Below are positions 44,963-54,176 of a stretch of 64,000 nt of DNA, piece by piece. Position numbers and translations under genes: made by a program. Under the pieces are notes generated by a model. That model worked only from the letters and a program-made list of their open reading frames with translations, was not told where the DNA came from and did not search any database. This DNA is from an uncultured Pseudomonadota bacterium (lineage in GTDB: Bacteria; Myxococcota_A; UBA796; GCA-2862545). How positions within the stretch are numbered: the first letter of the stretch is position 1; each line of letters opens with the position of its first letter. Location: NCBI GenBank assembly GCA_903861005.1, contig CAIOSP010000009.1, forward strand, positions 122,692 to 186,691, in the 5' to 3' direction.

Positions 44963-46144
44963 TCAGGCGGTCGCGATCTCGGGGGTCCACACCGCCAGGC
45001 GCACCTCGGCGTGCGCGCGCCGGAGGGCATCCGCGCCGCACAGCCCGACCTCGGGCGCGACCCGCTCGTCGGCCACGTGGGCGGTGGTGTCGAGGCCCAG
45101 CCGCCACGCCGCCGCCACGGCCAGCGCGACCTCCTCCCCGCCCCGCTCGATCGCCCAGGCGACCAGGTCACGCGCCAGGATCGCGTGCCGCGCCTCGTCC
45201 ACCACCACCTGCCGCAGCGCGTCGGCGGTCGGGCCGGGCGACGCGCCCGCCAGCCGAACCATCGCCTCGGCCGCCGCGATCGACTCGTTGAGGCAGCCGT
45301 CGCGCACCGTGTCGGCGGCGAGCTGCGCGAGCGTCGGCGTCGGGCCCTGCGGGATCGTGAGCGGACCGGGGCCCACCGCGGTGCCCAGCGCCGCCGACGC
45401 GATGGAGAACGCGGCGGTCGCGTGGCGCACCTCGTCGGCCTGGGCCTCGGTCACCCGGGCGATCAGGTCGGCGGGTGCGCCGTGCGCGAGCAGGTCGAGG
45501 GCGAGGCGCGCGAACGACGCGATCGAGGCGTGCTCCCCCACCGCGTCGCGCAGCCAGCGCTCGCCGAGGGCCTGACGCAGGTCGGCGGGCAGCGCCTCCA
45601 CCGCGAGCGGGGCGGACCAGCCAGAACGGGCCACGACCGGGGCGACGCAGGCGGCGCCGGCCTCGGCGCGGAGGGGGCGGCCGCAGACCGCTCCGTTCAG
45701 CACGACGACGCAGCCATAGTGGCAAACGTCGCGGGTGTCTGGAGGTGCATCGGTGTCGGTGGTGTCCCCGGTCCACCCGGTTTCGACGGGCGTGTCGACC
45801 CGCCCCGTCGCGGCAGTGAGGCACACGGTCCGCCCGAGCGCCGCGCAACCGGCCTCCGGCGTGGTCCGCGAGTACAGCGGGTCGGTCCAGGGAAGCGGGG
45901 TGTCCGCTGCGGGGCAGTCCGCGCCATTCGCCACGACCCAGTGGCAGTCCGCCACCACGATGTCCATGTCTTCGGGCTGCTTGGCGTAGTCCGGGGCCAC
46001 GAGGCAGCCGTCCAGCCGCTCCGCGCCTGCCATCGATCGGATGTCGTTCGGATCGTTCTTCCCATGCGGTAACGGCGAGCCGCCCTGACACGCCGCCAAC
46101 GACGCGAGGACGAGCGAGAGCCTGGCGCTGTACGTGCTCGGCAA
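44963..46144 (-). CDS. Ferritin-like diiron lipoprotein
   Basis: 393 aa from a TTG at 46144, chosen because GGAGG sits 5 bases upstream and the lipoprotein signal (STYSARLSLVLASLAAC) follows at once. A Cys-rich N-terminal half (about ten Cys, with a Thr/Asp linker TGWTGDTTDTDAPPDT) leads to a helical ferritin-like domain carrying two half-sites: GEHAS with DEVRHA, and CLNES with DEARHA. These are the Glu and ExxH ligands of a diiron four-helix bundle. It is exported and lipid-anchored, unusual for ferritin-like proteins. It may be an oxidoreductase or iron binder; the substrate is unknown. Divergent from the helicase. Confidence 0.75.
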   Translation of the reverse strand: MPSTYSARLSLVLASLAACQGGSPLPHGKNDPNDIRSMAGAERLDGCLVAPDYAKQPEDMDIVVADCHWVVANGADCPAADTPLPWTDPLYSRTTPEAGCAALGRTVCLTAATGRVDTPVETGWTGDTTDTDAPPDTRDVCHYGCVVVLNGAVCGRPLRAEAGAACVAPVVARSGWSAPLAVEALPADLRQALGERWLRDAVGEHASIASFARLALDLLAHGAPADLIARVTEAQADEVRHATAAFSIASAALGTAVGPGPLTIPQGPTPTLAQLAADTVRDGCLNESIAAAEAMVRLAGASPGPTADALRQVVVDEARHAILARDLVAWAIERGGEEVALAVAAAWRLGLDTTAHVADERVAPEVGLCGADALRRAHAEVRLAVWTPEIATA

Positions 46145-46250
46145 GGAGACCTCCAAGGTGTGCCCCGCGGCACGCTACCACCGATCTCCACAGACCCGCG
46201 CGCCCAACTCGCACCCACACCCGACAAGGCCGAGAATTGCGCTCGAAACC

Positions 46251-46277
46251 TTGACTACCGGCGCAATCCAGCATACT
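46251..46277 (+). promoter_or_regulatory. Putative promoter of DEAD-box helicase
   Basis: TTGACT (46251-46256), 15 bases, CATACT (46272-46277), 25 bases before the ATG, inside a locally AT-richer stretch of the divergent intergenic region. Five of six and four of six consensus bases match; spacing is short. Confidence 0.4.
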
Positions 46278-46302
46278 TGGGGCGCCTTCCCGCTAGGAGC
46301 GC

Positions 46303-47526
46303 ATGTCCGACACCTTTGAGGCCTTTAATCTCATCCCTGAGCTCACCACCGCGCTGCGTGACCTTGGATTCGAGCGGCCCACCCCCATCCAGATGCAAGC
46401 CATCCCCATCGCCATGACCGGCCGCGACATCATCGGCTGCGCGTCCACCGGCACGGGCAAGACCGCCGCCTTCCTCCTCCCCATCCTGCAGCGCATGGCG
46501 GGCGGTGAGAAGGGCAAGCTCCGCGTCCTGATCCTCGCGCCCACACGCGAGCTCGCGATGCAGACCGACGAGCAGGCGCTCGCGCTCGGCTACCACCTCG
46601 GCTTCACCGCCGTGTCCGTGGTCGGCGGCGTGGACATCCGCCCGCAGGAGTGGGCCATCAAGGCCGGCGCCGAGATCATCGTCGCCACGCCCGGCCGACT
46701 GCTCGACCACATGCGCTTTGGCTATGTCGACTACTCGGGGCTTGAGGTCCTGGTGCTCGACGAGGCCGACCGCATGTTCGACATGGGCTTCCTCCCGGAC
46801 CTGCGTCGCATCATCGAGAAGCTCCCCAAGGAGCGTCAGACCATGCTGTTCTCGGCGACCATGGCGCCGGCCGTCCGCAAGCTCGCCGACGAGATCCTGC
46901 GTGACCCGGCCACCGTCACGGTCGACGCGCAGAAGCCCGCCGAGAAGCTGGTGCAGCGCGCGTTCCGCGTGTCGTCGCGCCGCAAGGCCGCGCTGCTCTG
47001 CGAGCTGCTGCGCCACCGCGCGATGAAGTCGGTGATCGTGTTCGTGAAGCGCAAGAAGGACGCCGACCAGCTCGCGCGCACCGTCACGCGCAGCGGCGTG
47101 AACGCCACCAGTATGCACTCCGATCGAACGCAGGAGGAGCGCGTCGCCGCCCTGGAGGCGTTCCGTCGCGGCGACTGCCCTGTGATCGTCGCCACCGACG
47201 TCGCCGCCCGCGGCATCGACGTGGACGGCATCACGCACGTCGTCCACTTCGACGTCCCCTTCTCGTCTGAGGACTACATCCACCGCAGCGGCCGCACCGC
47301 GCGCGCGGGCGCCGAGGGCGCGGTGCTCACGTTCATCTCGCCGGATGAAGAGGGCAACTTCGCCCAGATCGAGAAGGCCATCGGCAACAAGATCCAGCGC
47401 GCCGCGCTGCGCAATTTCGACGCTGGCCTCGACGGCCCTCAGCCGCGCTCCGAGTCGCGCTCGGGCTCTGACTCGCGTCGCCCGCCTGCGCGCGGCGGCC
47501 GCTCGTCGGGCCCTCGCCGGGACTGA
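46303..47526 (+). CDS. DEAD-box RNA helicase (RhlE-like)
   Basis: 407 aa. Q motif FEAFNLIPELTTALRDLGFERPTPIQMQAIP (in parts), Walker A ASTGTGKTAAF, motif Ia PTRELAMQ, motif II VLDEADRMFDMGF, motif III SATM, motif V ATDVAARGIDVDGI, motif VI HRSGRTARAG. The short Arg/Ser-rich tail (SRSGSDSRRPPARGGRSSGPRRD) is a typical RNA-binding end of RhlE/SrmB types. It unwinds RNA in ribosome assembly or cold adaptation. AGGAG is close to the ATG. A hairpin follows the stop. Confidence 0.95.
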   Translation: MSDTFEAFNLIPELTTALRDLGFERPTPIQMQAIPIAMTGRDIIGCASTGTGKTAAFLLPILQRMAGGEKGKLRVLILAPTRELAMQTDEQALALGYHLGFTAVSVVGGVDIRPQEWAIKAGAEIIVATPGRLLDHMRFGYVDYSGLEVLVLDEADRMFDMGFLPDLRRIIEKLPKERQTMLFSATMAPAVRKLADEILRDPATVTVDAQKPAEKLVQRAFRVSSRRKAALLCELLRHRAMKSVIVFVKRKKDADQLARTVTRSGVNATSMHSDRTQEERVAALEAFRRGDCPVIVATDVAARGIDVDGITHVVHFDVPFSSEDYIHRSGRTARAGAEGAVLTFISPDEEGNFAQIEKAIGNKIQRAALRNFDAGLDGPQPRSESRSGSDSRRPPARGGRSSGPRRD

Positions 47527-47537
47527 TCGCCGCGCCG

Positions 47538-47559
47538 TCCGGTGCCACGCGGCACCGGA
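47538..47559. terminator. Hairpin after helicase, between convergent genes
   Basis: Perfect 9-bp stem TCCGGTGCC-acgc-GGCACCGGA, 11 bases after the helicase stop and 58 bases before the end of convergent phoH. There is no T run; it may act on both strands. Confidence 0.5.
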
Positions 47560-47617
47560 GCACGCCGAATCGCCCGCGTAGGACTCGCGCGATCGCGCGG
47601 CGTTCGACCGCTCAGCG

Positions 47618-48616
47618 CTAGCGCCGCCGGTTCGCCTCGGTCTGCGCGTGCATGCGCTCGCGCGCCGCGTCGGCGTCGACCTGGTACGCGTCCAAGATGG
47701 CGGCGACGATCGGGTGACGCACCACGTCCGCCGTGGTCATGCGTACCATGCCGATCTGCGGCACGTCCTTGAGCACGTGCAGCGCGTGCTCAAGGCCGCT
47801 GCGCTGCTTGTCGGGCAGGTCGATCTGCGAAGGGTCGCCGGTGATGATCATCCGGCCCTTGTCGCCCAGGCGCGTGAGGAACATCTTCATCTGCTCGACC
47901 GTGGTGTTCTGAGCCTCGTCCAGGATCACCACCGCGTCGTTGAGCGTGCGGCCCCGCATGAACGCGAGCGGCGCCACCTCGATGTCGCCGCGCTCCATCA
48001 TGCGGTCGAGCTCGGTGCGCTCCATCATGTCGGCGAGCGCATCGAAGAGCGGGCGCAGGTACGGGTCGACCTTCTGCGTCAGGTCACCCGGCAAGAAGCC
48101 GAGCTTCTCGCCCGCCTCCACCGCGGGGCGCGTGAGCACGATGCGGCGCGCGCGGCCCTTGCGGAGCGCGGCGACCGCGGTGGCGATGGCCAAGTAGGTC
48201 TTGCCGGTGCCCGCGGGGCCGATGCCGAACACGACGTCGTGCGCGCGCAGCGCCGCCAGGTAGCTGCGCTGGTTCGCGGTGCGCGCGACGATCGGGCGCT
48301 TGCGGATGTCCATCAGCACGGCGTCCCGGAAGAAGCTCGCGACCTCGGCCTCGGGCTCGGCGCGCAGGATGCGCAGCGCGTCGCGCACGTCGGACGGGTG
48401 CAGCGCCATGCCGCCACGCGCCAGCTCCGCCAGCTGCTGGAACAGGCGGATCGCCATGTGGTGACGACCGTCTGGCGACACGAACCGGATTGACCCGCCG
48501 CGGCGCGTGATCTCGCAGCCCAGGTCCGCAGCCACCCACTTCAGGTGCGCGTCGAGCTCGCCGGTGATCTCTCGGAGGACGTGCGCGTCGTCGATCTCAA
48601 GGCTGTCACTTTGCAT
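47618..48616 (-). CDS. phoH: PhoH-family ATPase
   Basis: 332 aa from the ATG at 48616, inside the end of the EF-G-like gene (11-base overlap). An N-terminal KH-like region (about 1-110) precedes the P-loop ATPase: Walker [14 protein letters not shown], then [18 protein letters not shown], Walker [10 protein letters not shown] and [13 protein letters not shown]. PhoH (PhoL/YbeZ type) works with YbeY in RNA processing. In many genomes phoH, pgpH and ybeY are adjacent; here they are split by about 3 kb, including a helicase gene. Confidence 0.94.
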   Translation of the reverse strand: MQSDSLEIDDAHVLREITGELDAHLKWVAADLGCEITRRGGSIRFVSPDGRHHMAIRLFQQLAELARGGMALHPSDVRDALRILRAEPEAEVASFFRDAVLMDIRKRPIVARTANQRSYLAALRAHDVVFGIGPAGTGKTYLAIATAVAALRKGRARRIVLTRPAVEAGEKLGFLPGDLTQKVDPYLRPLFDALADMMERTELDRMMERGDIEVAPLAFMRGRTLNDAVVILDEAQNTTVEQMKMFLTRLGDKGRMIITGDPSQIDLPDKQRSGLEHALHVLKDVPQIGMVRMTTADVVRHPIVAAILDAYQVDADAARERMHAQTEANRRR

Positions 48617-50678
48617 CCGTCGACCGTACCCGACGGAAGGGCGAAGACGCCACCGCGTCGGAGACCAGATCGCGGGGGAGCTTGTCGTAGTGTGTCGAGC
48701 GCGGGATGAACCAGCCACGACCACCCGTCAGCGAGTCGAGCCGCGTCGACAGCGTACGCATCTCGCGGTCGGGCAGCCACGCCTGGATCGACGTCTCGTC
48801 CTCGTGATCGACCTCAAGGCCCATCACGCGCGCGCGCTGCGAAGCCAGATCCGACAGCACCGCGCCCACGTCGGCCGACGGCACGAACACGTGCACCTCC
48901 GTCCACGGCTCCCAGAGCTCCGTCCCTGCGGCATGCAGCGCGGCGCGCATCACCACCTCACCCGCGGTGATGAAGTGCTCTTCCTTGGACTCGAGCACGT
49001 CGTACTCGCCGCCGGTGAGGCGCAGGAACACGCCACGCACCGGGAAGCCGCCGGTGGGGCCCTGCTCCAGCGTGCGTTTGGCGCCCTCGCCGACCGGGGG
49101 CTGAAAGCGCGTGGGCAGCACGTCCTCGTCGACGTCCGACACGTAGCGGAACGGCGCGTCGATCGGCGCGGGCGTCAGGTCGACCCACACCTCGGCGAAC
49201 TCCGACACGTCGCCGCCCTTCTCCTTGCGGTGCAGCGTGTGCACGCCGGTCACGCCCGAGACGGGGCGCTCCAGGTACCGCACCGGCGGCAGCGACGACG
49301 TGACCTCCAGCGCCAACCGACCGCGCAGCAGCTCGACGACCTGCTCCAGCTGGCGCGGGTTGGTGCCCGACAGGCGGATGGCGCCGGTGGTGGCGTCGTC
49401 CTCCACGCGCACGGACGGATCGAGCCTCGCGAGTCGGCTTAGGCCCGCGACCACGCGCTCACGGTGGTTGGGGTCGCGCGGCGCCAGGTTGAGCCAGGCC
49501 ATGGCGGGGCGGGACGCAGGCGGACCGAGCGGCACGCGGGGGCCGTCGGTGAAGGTGTCGCCAGGCAGGCCGGGCAGGTCCTCCCACAGCGCGAGCAGCG
49601 TTCCGGGGCCGTCGTGCCGCGCGACCGAGCGACGGGGACCGCGGGCCTCATACGGCTTGCGCACCCGCACGGTGCCACCGGTGCGGGCGTTCTTCCACAT
49701 CAGGTTCGGGCCGACGTGCCCCTGCCAGATACGCACGATCGACACGACCTGGCCCTCGGCGTCCAGGCGGCTGGCGATCCACTGCGCGACGAACGCCGGC
49801 TCGCCGTCACCGTCGGGCGGGAGCGTCCAGCCGAGCGGGCACGGCGTCAGCTGCGACATGGTGTCGAGCACCGGCTGAGCACCCACACCCTTCACGCCGC
49901 TCGCGTAGAGCACCGGCAGCACCACACCGTCCCGCACCGCGCGCGCGAGCGCAGGCCAGAGCGAATCGGCGGAGATGGGCGCGTGCGCGAGGCAGGCTTC
50001 AAGCAGCGCCTCGTCGCACATGGCGGCCGCGTCGACCACGCGCTCACGCAGCAGCTCGGCCTCAGCGAGCAGGTCTTCGGGGACCGCGCCCACGACAGGC
50101 TCGCCCGGGGCGGACCAGGTGAGCAGCCGCTCCCCGATCACGTCGACCAGGGCGGTCAGCGCGCCGTGCTTGTCGAACACCGGCACCTGCAGCGGGAGCA
50201 CCCGACGGCGGCCCACGTCGGCCAACCGCGCGAGGATGCCGTCCAGGTCGGCCGGTCGATCCAGCTTGCTGATCACGGCGATCATGGGCCGATCGGCGTG
50301 ACGCGACGCCCGCAGCGCGTCCTCCGCGCCGCGCTCCAGCCCGTCCGGACCGGAGATCACCAGCAGCTCGGCGTCCACGCCCGACAGGGCCAGCCGCGCG
50401 GTGTGCGTCGACGCGTCGTCTCCAGGCGTGTCGATCATCTGAACGACGGCGTCCTGCCAGGGCATCCAGGCGATGGCCGGCCACAGGCTGCCTCCGCGCG
50501 CGTGCTCTTCGGGCTCGGACGCGAGCAAGGCCTCGCCGCGGTCGACCAGACCGGGCTCACGCACCACGCCTGCCGCATGCAGCAAGCTCTCCGCGAGCTG
50601 GGTCTTCCCGGCCGACCGGTGACCTACGAGTCCGAACGTGCGCACCGCTGCGGCGACATCGTCGGCGCTACGACCCAT
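48606..50678 (-). CDS. Divergent elongation factor G-like GTPase
   Basis: 690 aa, GGAGG 6 bases before the ATG. EF-G layout: GTPase domain, beta-barrel II, domains III-V (GGEYDVLESKEEHFITAGEVV and EVHVFVPSADVGAVLSDLASQRARVMG mark domains IV-V). GTPase motifs depart from true EF-G: G1 GHRSAGKTQ is intact, the switch I RGITI block is replaced (EEHARGGSLWPAI), G3 is DTPGDDAS without the catalytic His of DTPGH, and G4 is SKLD instead of NKxD. It is likely an EF-G2-type paralogue with slow or no GTP hydrolysis. Function is unproven. Confidence 0.85.
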   Translation of the reverse strand: MGRSADDVAAAVRTFGLVGHRSAGKTQLAESLLHAAGVVREPGLVDRGEALLASEPEEHARGGSLWPAIAWMPWQDAVVQMIDTPGDDASTHTARLALSGVDAELLVISGPDGLERGAEDALRASRHADRPMIAVISKLDRPADLDGILARLADVGRRRVLPLQVPVFDKHGALTALVDVIGERLLTWSAPGEPVVGAVPEDLLAEAELLRERVVDAAAMCDEALLEACLAHAPISADSLWPALARAVRDGVVLPVLYASGVKGVGAQPVLDTMSQLTPCPLGWTLPPDGDGEPAFVAQWIASRLDAEGQVVSIVRIWQGHVGPNLMWKNARTGGTVRVRKPYEARGPRRSVARHDGPGTLLALWEDLPGLPGDTFTDGPRVPLGPPASRPAMAWLNLAPRDPNHRERVVAGLSRLARLDPSVRVEDDATTGAIRLSGTNPRQLEQVVELLRGRLALEVTSSLPPVRYLERPVSGVTGVHTLHRKEKGGDVSEFAEVWVDLTPAPIDAPFRYVSDVDEDVLPTRFQPPVGEGAKRTLEQGPTGGFPVRGVFLRLTGGEYDVLESKEEHFITAGEVVMRAALHAAGTELWEPWTEVHVFVPSADVGAVLSDLASQRARVMGLEVDHEDETSIQAWLPDREMRTLSTRLDSLTGGRGWFIPRSTHYDKLPRDLVSDAVASSPFRRVRSTDAK

Positions 50679-50742
50679 TCGTGGCCTCCGGCATCCTCAA
50701 GAACCCTAGCACGACTCGACCCACTGCGGACACCGGGCGCGT

Positions 50743-51780
50743 CTAGGGCGCGCCCTCTCGCGCGTACATGAACCAGATACCCGTCATCAGCGCCACCGAC
50801 ACGGCCAGCAGGAAGATCCCCGCGACCAGGGCCATGAGCAGAAGCTGATCGTCCCGCTTCTTAGCCGGGACCTCTTGAACGACGAGGCGCTCGCCGCGGC
50901 GGGACTCGTCGACGGTCGGGCCGTCCATGTCCACGTCGACGGCGCCCTCGGAGGGCAACATGGGCTCCGAGAAGGACGCGTCGTACGCGCTCGCCCGCTC
51001 CCCGATCGTGAGCAGGGCGACCGTGCAGTTGTCATGGCCGCCGCGGTCCAGCGCTAGGTCGACCAGGGCCTCGGCCGCCCGGTCGGGCGTCTCACCGGCG
51101 ATGGTGGCCGCGACCTCCCAGTCCTCGATCAGGTCGTGCATACCGTCGCTGGACAGCACGATGGCGTCGCCGTCTTCGAGGTGGATCGCCTCGGCGAACA
51201 CCTCAGGCACGAGCGAAAGGCCGTTGCTCATGCGCGCGTGCCCGAGCGCGCGGGTGAGCATGCCGGCGTCCGGGTGCTCGCGCGCGTCTTCGCGGCGGAT
51301 CTCGCCGCGGTCGACCAGGCTCTGCACGCGGGTGTGGTCCACCGTGCGGAGCGCCACGTTGCCGCGACGCACATGGTACATGCGGCTGTCGCCGACCAAG
51401 CCCGCGTAGACCTCGCGGCCGCGCACCAGCGCCACGATGGCCGTGGTGCCCATGCCGCGTCGGCCCGCGTTGCGGCTCTCGTCGACGATCGCCTGGTTGG
51501 CCGCGATCAGCGCCTCGTAGAGCGCGGCCTGCGGCGTGGTGGTGTCGGAGTGCAGGATGACGTTGGAGATGACCTCCACCGCCAGGTTGGACGCGACCTC
51601 ACCGGCCTCGTGTCCGCCCATGCCATCGCACACGACCAGCAGCAGCGAGCCGTCCGGGAGCCAACGCGCGCCCCAGGCGTCCTCGTTGTTGGAACGGACG
51701 CGGCCCACGTCCGAGCGGACGTGCCACGCCACGGGCACGCCGTGAGAGCTTCGAAGGGTTTGCGACGAGGGGTCGTTCAT
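50743..51780 (-). CDS. Membrane-anchored PP2C-type phosphatase
   Basis: 345 aa. PP2C (PPM) motifs: RSDVGRVRSNNEDAWGA, VVCDGMGGHEAGEVAS, GMGTTAIVALV, AGLVGDSRMYHVR, LSSDGMHDLIED, GGHDNCTVALL, supplying the metal-binding Asp residues. It ends with one membrane helix (LLLMALVAGIFLLAVSVALMTGIWF) that anchors the cytoplasmic phosphatase. It removes phosphate from Ser/Thr, normally opposing a Hanks-type kinase; no kinase gene is in the window. It starts 64 bases upstream of the EF-G-like gene start. Confidence 0.92.
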   Translation of the reverse strand: MNDPSSQTLRSSHGVPVAWHVRSDVGRVRSNNEDAWGARWLPDGSLLLVVCDGMGGHEAGEVASNLAVEVISNVILHSDTTTPQAALYEALIAANQAIVDESRNAGRRGMGTTAIVALVRGREVYAGLVGDSRMYHVRRGNVALRTVDHTRVQSLVDRGEIRREDAREHPDAGMLTRALGHARMSNGLSLVPEVFAEAIHLEDGDAIVLSSDGMHDLIEDWEVAATIAGETPDRAAEALVDLALDRGGHDNCTVALLTIGERASAYDASFSEPMLPSEGAVDVDMDGPTVDESRRGERLVVQEVPAKKRDDQLLLMALVAGIFLLAVSVALMTGIWFMYAREGAP

Positions 51781-51814
51781 TCGTGTCCACGGATACCACG
51801 GGCGGTAACCCGTA

Positions 51815-51828
51815 CGGAATCGATTCCG
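51815..51828. promoter_or_regulatory. 14-bp perfect palindrome upstream of PP2C gene
   Basis: CGGAATCGATTCCG, 35 bases before the PP2C ATG in a 159-base intergenic gap. A dimeric regulator could bind it, but a few such palindromes are expected by chance in 64 kb. Confidence 0.3.
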
Positions 51829-51939
51829 CTCGCACAACCCTATCGGTCCGACAAGACACGGTCTGAGCCCCGAAGCACGCGGACGACCCGATTGCCGCGC
51901 CGGGGCGAGCCACACAGGCCAGCGGCGCGCGAGGGCGAA

Positions 51940-52659
51940 CTACAGGACCGGAACCAGCGCGGGCAGGCGGGCGAGCACGCCGCCCTCGGGCACGTATACG
52001 GTCTGCCTCCCCAACACGGAGCTGGAACTGGAGGTCATGCGACCCTGGGTGAGCGCCCAGGGGCCGCCGGCCACGCCAAAGATCGCGAAGCGGCCCGTGG
52101 TGCCGGTGACGGTGGCGTCCGGCGCCACCGCAGAGCCCGCGTCATCCAGGTAGCAGGCGGTGCGCTTGTCCGTCTGGTTGAGGTCCTCGACGTACGCGAA
52201 GGCGGCGGGCTCGGGTGGGCCGGTGGTCACGTCCGCTACCGGAACCGAGAGCCAGGCCGTGCCGTAGATGACGCCGTCCGCCGCCTCAGCGCCCGCGCAG
52301 CCCAGGAAGTCTGCGCGCTCCTCCGCGAGCTCGGCCTCGGTCACGGCGAAGATCTGGCCGTTCGGGATGTCGAACGCGGGGCCGTCGCCGGACTCGCCGG
52401 GGAACGAGGCGGGCACGAGCCCGTCGCCGGACACGATCAGGTGGATGTAGGCCCGCTCGGGCGCGTCGACGAAGAACACCCCGTCCGCGTCGGCGTCGGC
52501 GACGTCGACCAGCCCGAACGCCTCGTCGCGCAGCTCGACGTGGGCGCCGGCGGCGACGTCGGTCGACTGGAAGCCCGCCATCACGCGGCCCGCGATCGAC
52601 ACGGTCGACGGCGCGCAGCCCGCGGCGCCCAGCATCACCAGCCCAATCCAGAACCTCAT
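51940..52659 (-). CDS. Hypothetical lipoprotein
   Basis: 239 aa. Lipoprotein signal MRFWIGLVMLGAAGC (Cys15). A first beta-sandwich (VSIAGRVMAGFQSTDVAAGAHVELRD...) looks like a carboxypeptidase-regulatory/transthyretin-like module; the second half holds an acidic linker and another small beta region (TVTGTTGRFAIFGVAGGPW). No catalytic motif is seen. It is translationally coupled to recO through an ATGA overlap, probably for transcript reasons rather than function. Confidence 0.65.
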   Translation of the reverse strand: MRFWIGLVMLGAAGCAPSTVSIAGRVMAGFQSTDVAAGAHVELRDEAFGLVDVADADADGVFFVDAPERAYIHLIVSGDGLVPASFPGESGDGPAFDIPNGQIFAVTEAELAEERADFLGCAGAEAADGVIYGTAWLSVPVADVTTGPPEPAAFAYVEDLNQTDKRTACYLDDAGSAVAPDATVTGTTGRFAIFGVAGGPWALTQGRMTSSSSSVLGRQTVYVPEGGVLARLPALVPVL

Positions 52660-53381
52660 GCGCCCTCCATCGTGTCGAGCAGGGCGCGCGAGCGCATCCT
52701 GGCCCGGTGGTGGTGCTCGACGAAGTCCGCGAGCAGCCAGCGACCGGCCTTGGGTAGCTCGATGGGGCCCACGTCGGCGAGCGCGGTGCGCCGCAACGTG
52801 TCGAGAACCGCGAGCACGGTGGCGTCCACCACCTTCCCGGGGCCGCAGCCCAAGTGCACGCCGCCGCCCGCCTCCGGGTCAAAGCGCACCTCGCCCTCGA
52901 AGGGCTCACCGCAGACCGGGCACCGCGTGAGCGCGGGCGTCAGCCCAGAGAAGGTCAGCGCCTTGGCCTCAAACGCGACGCGCGCCGCGTGGCCAGGCTC
53001 CGCGTCCGCCTCCAGCAGATCGAGCCACGCGAGCAGCAGCCGGAACAGCTTCTCGTTCCCCTGCCCGGCCGCCGACAGCGCGTAGGCCAGCTCACAGCCG
53101 TAGGCGAGCAGCACGACGCGGTCGTAGCCCTCGCGCGCGCGGCGCGGCATGGCGATCGGATCGCAGCGGTCGAGCGACGGCAGGTCACCGCGGCCGCGTC
53201 GCCACACCACAAACACCCGGGTGCCCAGCTCCAGCGCGGGTCCAAAGCGCTTGCGCGAGGTGCGCGCGCCGCGGGCCATCAGGTCCAAGCGACCGTGGTC
53301 CGCGGTGAGGAAGCGCATGATCCGATCTGCGTCCCCGACGTCGACGCGCCCCACCACGATCGCGTCGGCGCCGTGCTCCAT
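52656..53381 (-). CDS. recO: DNA repair protein RecO
   Basis: 241 aa. N-terminal OB fold (DAIVVGRVDVGDADRIMRFLTADHGRLDLMARGARTS, shown in short parts), a helical middle (CELAYALSAAGQGNEKLFRLLLAWLDLLEA), and Cys residues CPVCGE and LGCG of the RecO zinc-finger region. RecO loads RecA on SSB-coated gaps with RecR. Length is normal. It follows the RodZ-like gene by 3 bases. Confidence 0.9.
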   Translation of the reverse strand: MEHGADAIVVGRVDVGDADRIMRFLTADHGRLDLMARGARTSRKRFGPALELGTRVFVVWRRGRGDLPSLDRCDPIAMPRRAREGYDRVVLLAYGCELAYALSAAGQGNEKLFRLLLAWLDLLEADAEPGHAARVAFEAKALTFSGLTPALTRCPVCGEPFEGEVRFDPEAGGGVHLGCGPGKVVDATVLAVLDTLRRTALADVGPIELPKAGRWLLADFVEHHHRARMRSRALLDTMEGA

Positions 53382-53384
53382 GCG

Positions 53385-54110
53385 TCAGCGCGACCCGGCG
53401 TCGTCGACGAACGTGAGCGTGCGCGGGTGATCCTGCTCGCCGCGAGGATCGACGGCGCGGCCGTTGAAGGTCACCGTGACCAGATCCAGGCGCGGCACGT
53501 CCAGCTCGACGCGCTCCGAACCCGACCAGGTGCCCTCCTCGCGACCGGCGAACACCCGGTCCTCCATCAGCAGCCCGTCCACCCGGACGGCCAGGCGCGC
53601 GTTCTCGCGCACCTTCGCCCGCACGACCACGTGATCCTCGCGCGCGCCGGTGACGGCCCGCCAGGGCTTCCAGTGAAACAGCGTCTCCCAGGTGATCAGA
53701 AGCGCGGCGATGGTCATGCTGACGGTGGCGATGCGGCGGATGGTGGCGAGCGGCACGCGACGCGCGATCTCGACGGGCTCATCGGGCACGGGGCGCGTGT
53801 GGATGATCGGCTCGGACAGCCTCTCACCGTCTTCGCCGTCCACGGTGGGCAGCGACGCGGCCTCGCTCCACGCGGACGGCTCGACGCTGCCGTCGATCGC
53901 CATGGGACCTTGGGCGGCGACGCGAGACAACAGAGAGTCGTAGGCGGTCGCGTAGCGCTCCGCGTAGGGGCCAGGCGGGATCAGCGCGAGGTCACCGGAC
54001 TCGAGCGCGCGCAGGTAGTCGAGCGAGACCTTGGTGCCCTCGGACACCCGCTCCAGGCTCAAGCCCAGCCGCTCCCGCCGTCGCCGCAGCGCCATCCCGT
54101 CGATGCTCAT
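53385..54110 (-). CDS. RodZ-like HTH membrane protein
   Basis: 241 aa from the ATG at 54110 (GGAG just upstream). N-terminal HTH_25 domain: LRRRRERLGLSLERVSEGTKVS, LDYLRALESGDLALIPPGPYAERYATAY, as in RodZ. Then an acidic linker, one membrane helix (IRRIATVSMTIAALLITWETLF) and a C-terminal beta domain of DUF4115 type (VVVRAKVRENARLAVRVDG...VTFNGRAVD). RodZ links the MreB cytoskeleton to the envelope in rod-shaped cells. No mre gene is nearby, so a general RodZ-like role is inferred. Confidence 0.83.
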   Translation of the reverse strand: MSIDGMALRRRRERLGLSLERVSEGTKVSLDYLRALESGDLALIPPGPYAERYATAYDSLLSRVAAQGPMAIDGSVEPSAWSEAASLPTVDGEDGERLSEPIIHTRPVPDEPVEIARRVPLATIRRIATVSMTIAALLITWETLFHWKPWRAVTGAREDHVVVRAKVRENARLAVRVDGLLMEDRVFAGREEGTWSGSERVELDVPRLDLVTVTFNGRAVDPRGEQDHPRTLTFVDDAGSR

Positions 54111-54176
54111 GCTCTCCCACCCACTCGTGATCACGCGTAACCGGGCGCCGCGACCGCGCGCGATGGATTGCGTGCG

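Noticed and set aside
43055-46072. A 1005-codon open frame on the plus strand
   Set aside because: It is antisense to pgpH and the ferritin-like gene; composition is His/Arg/Gln/Val-rich as expected for a GC-rich shadow, and no motif is seen.
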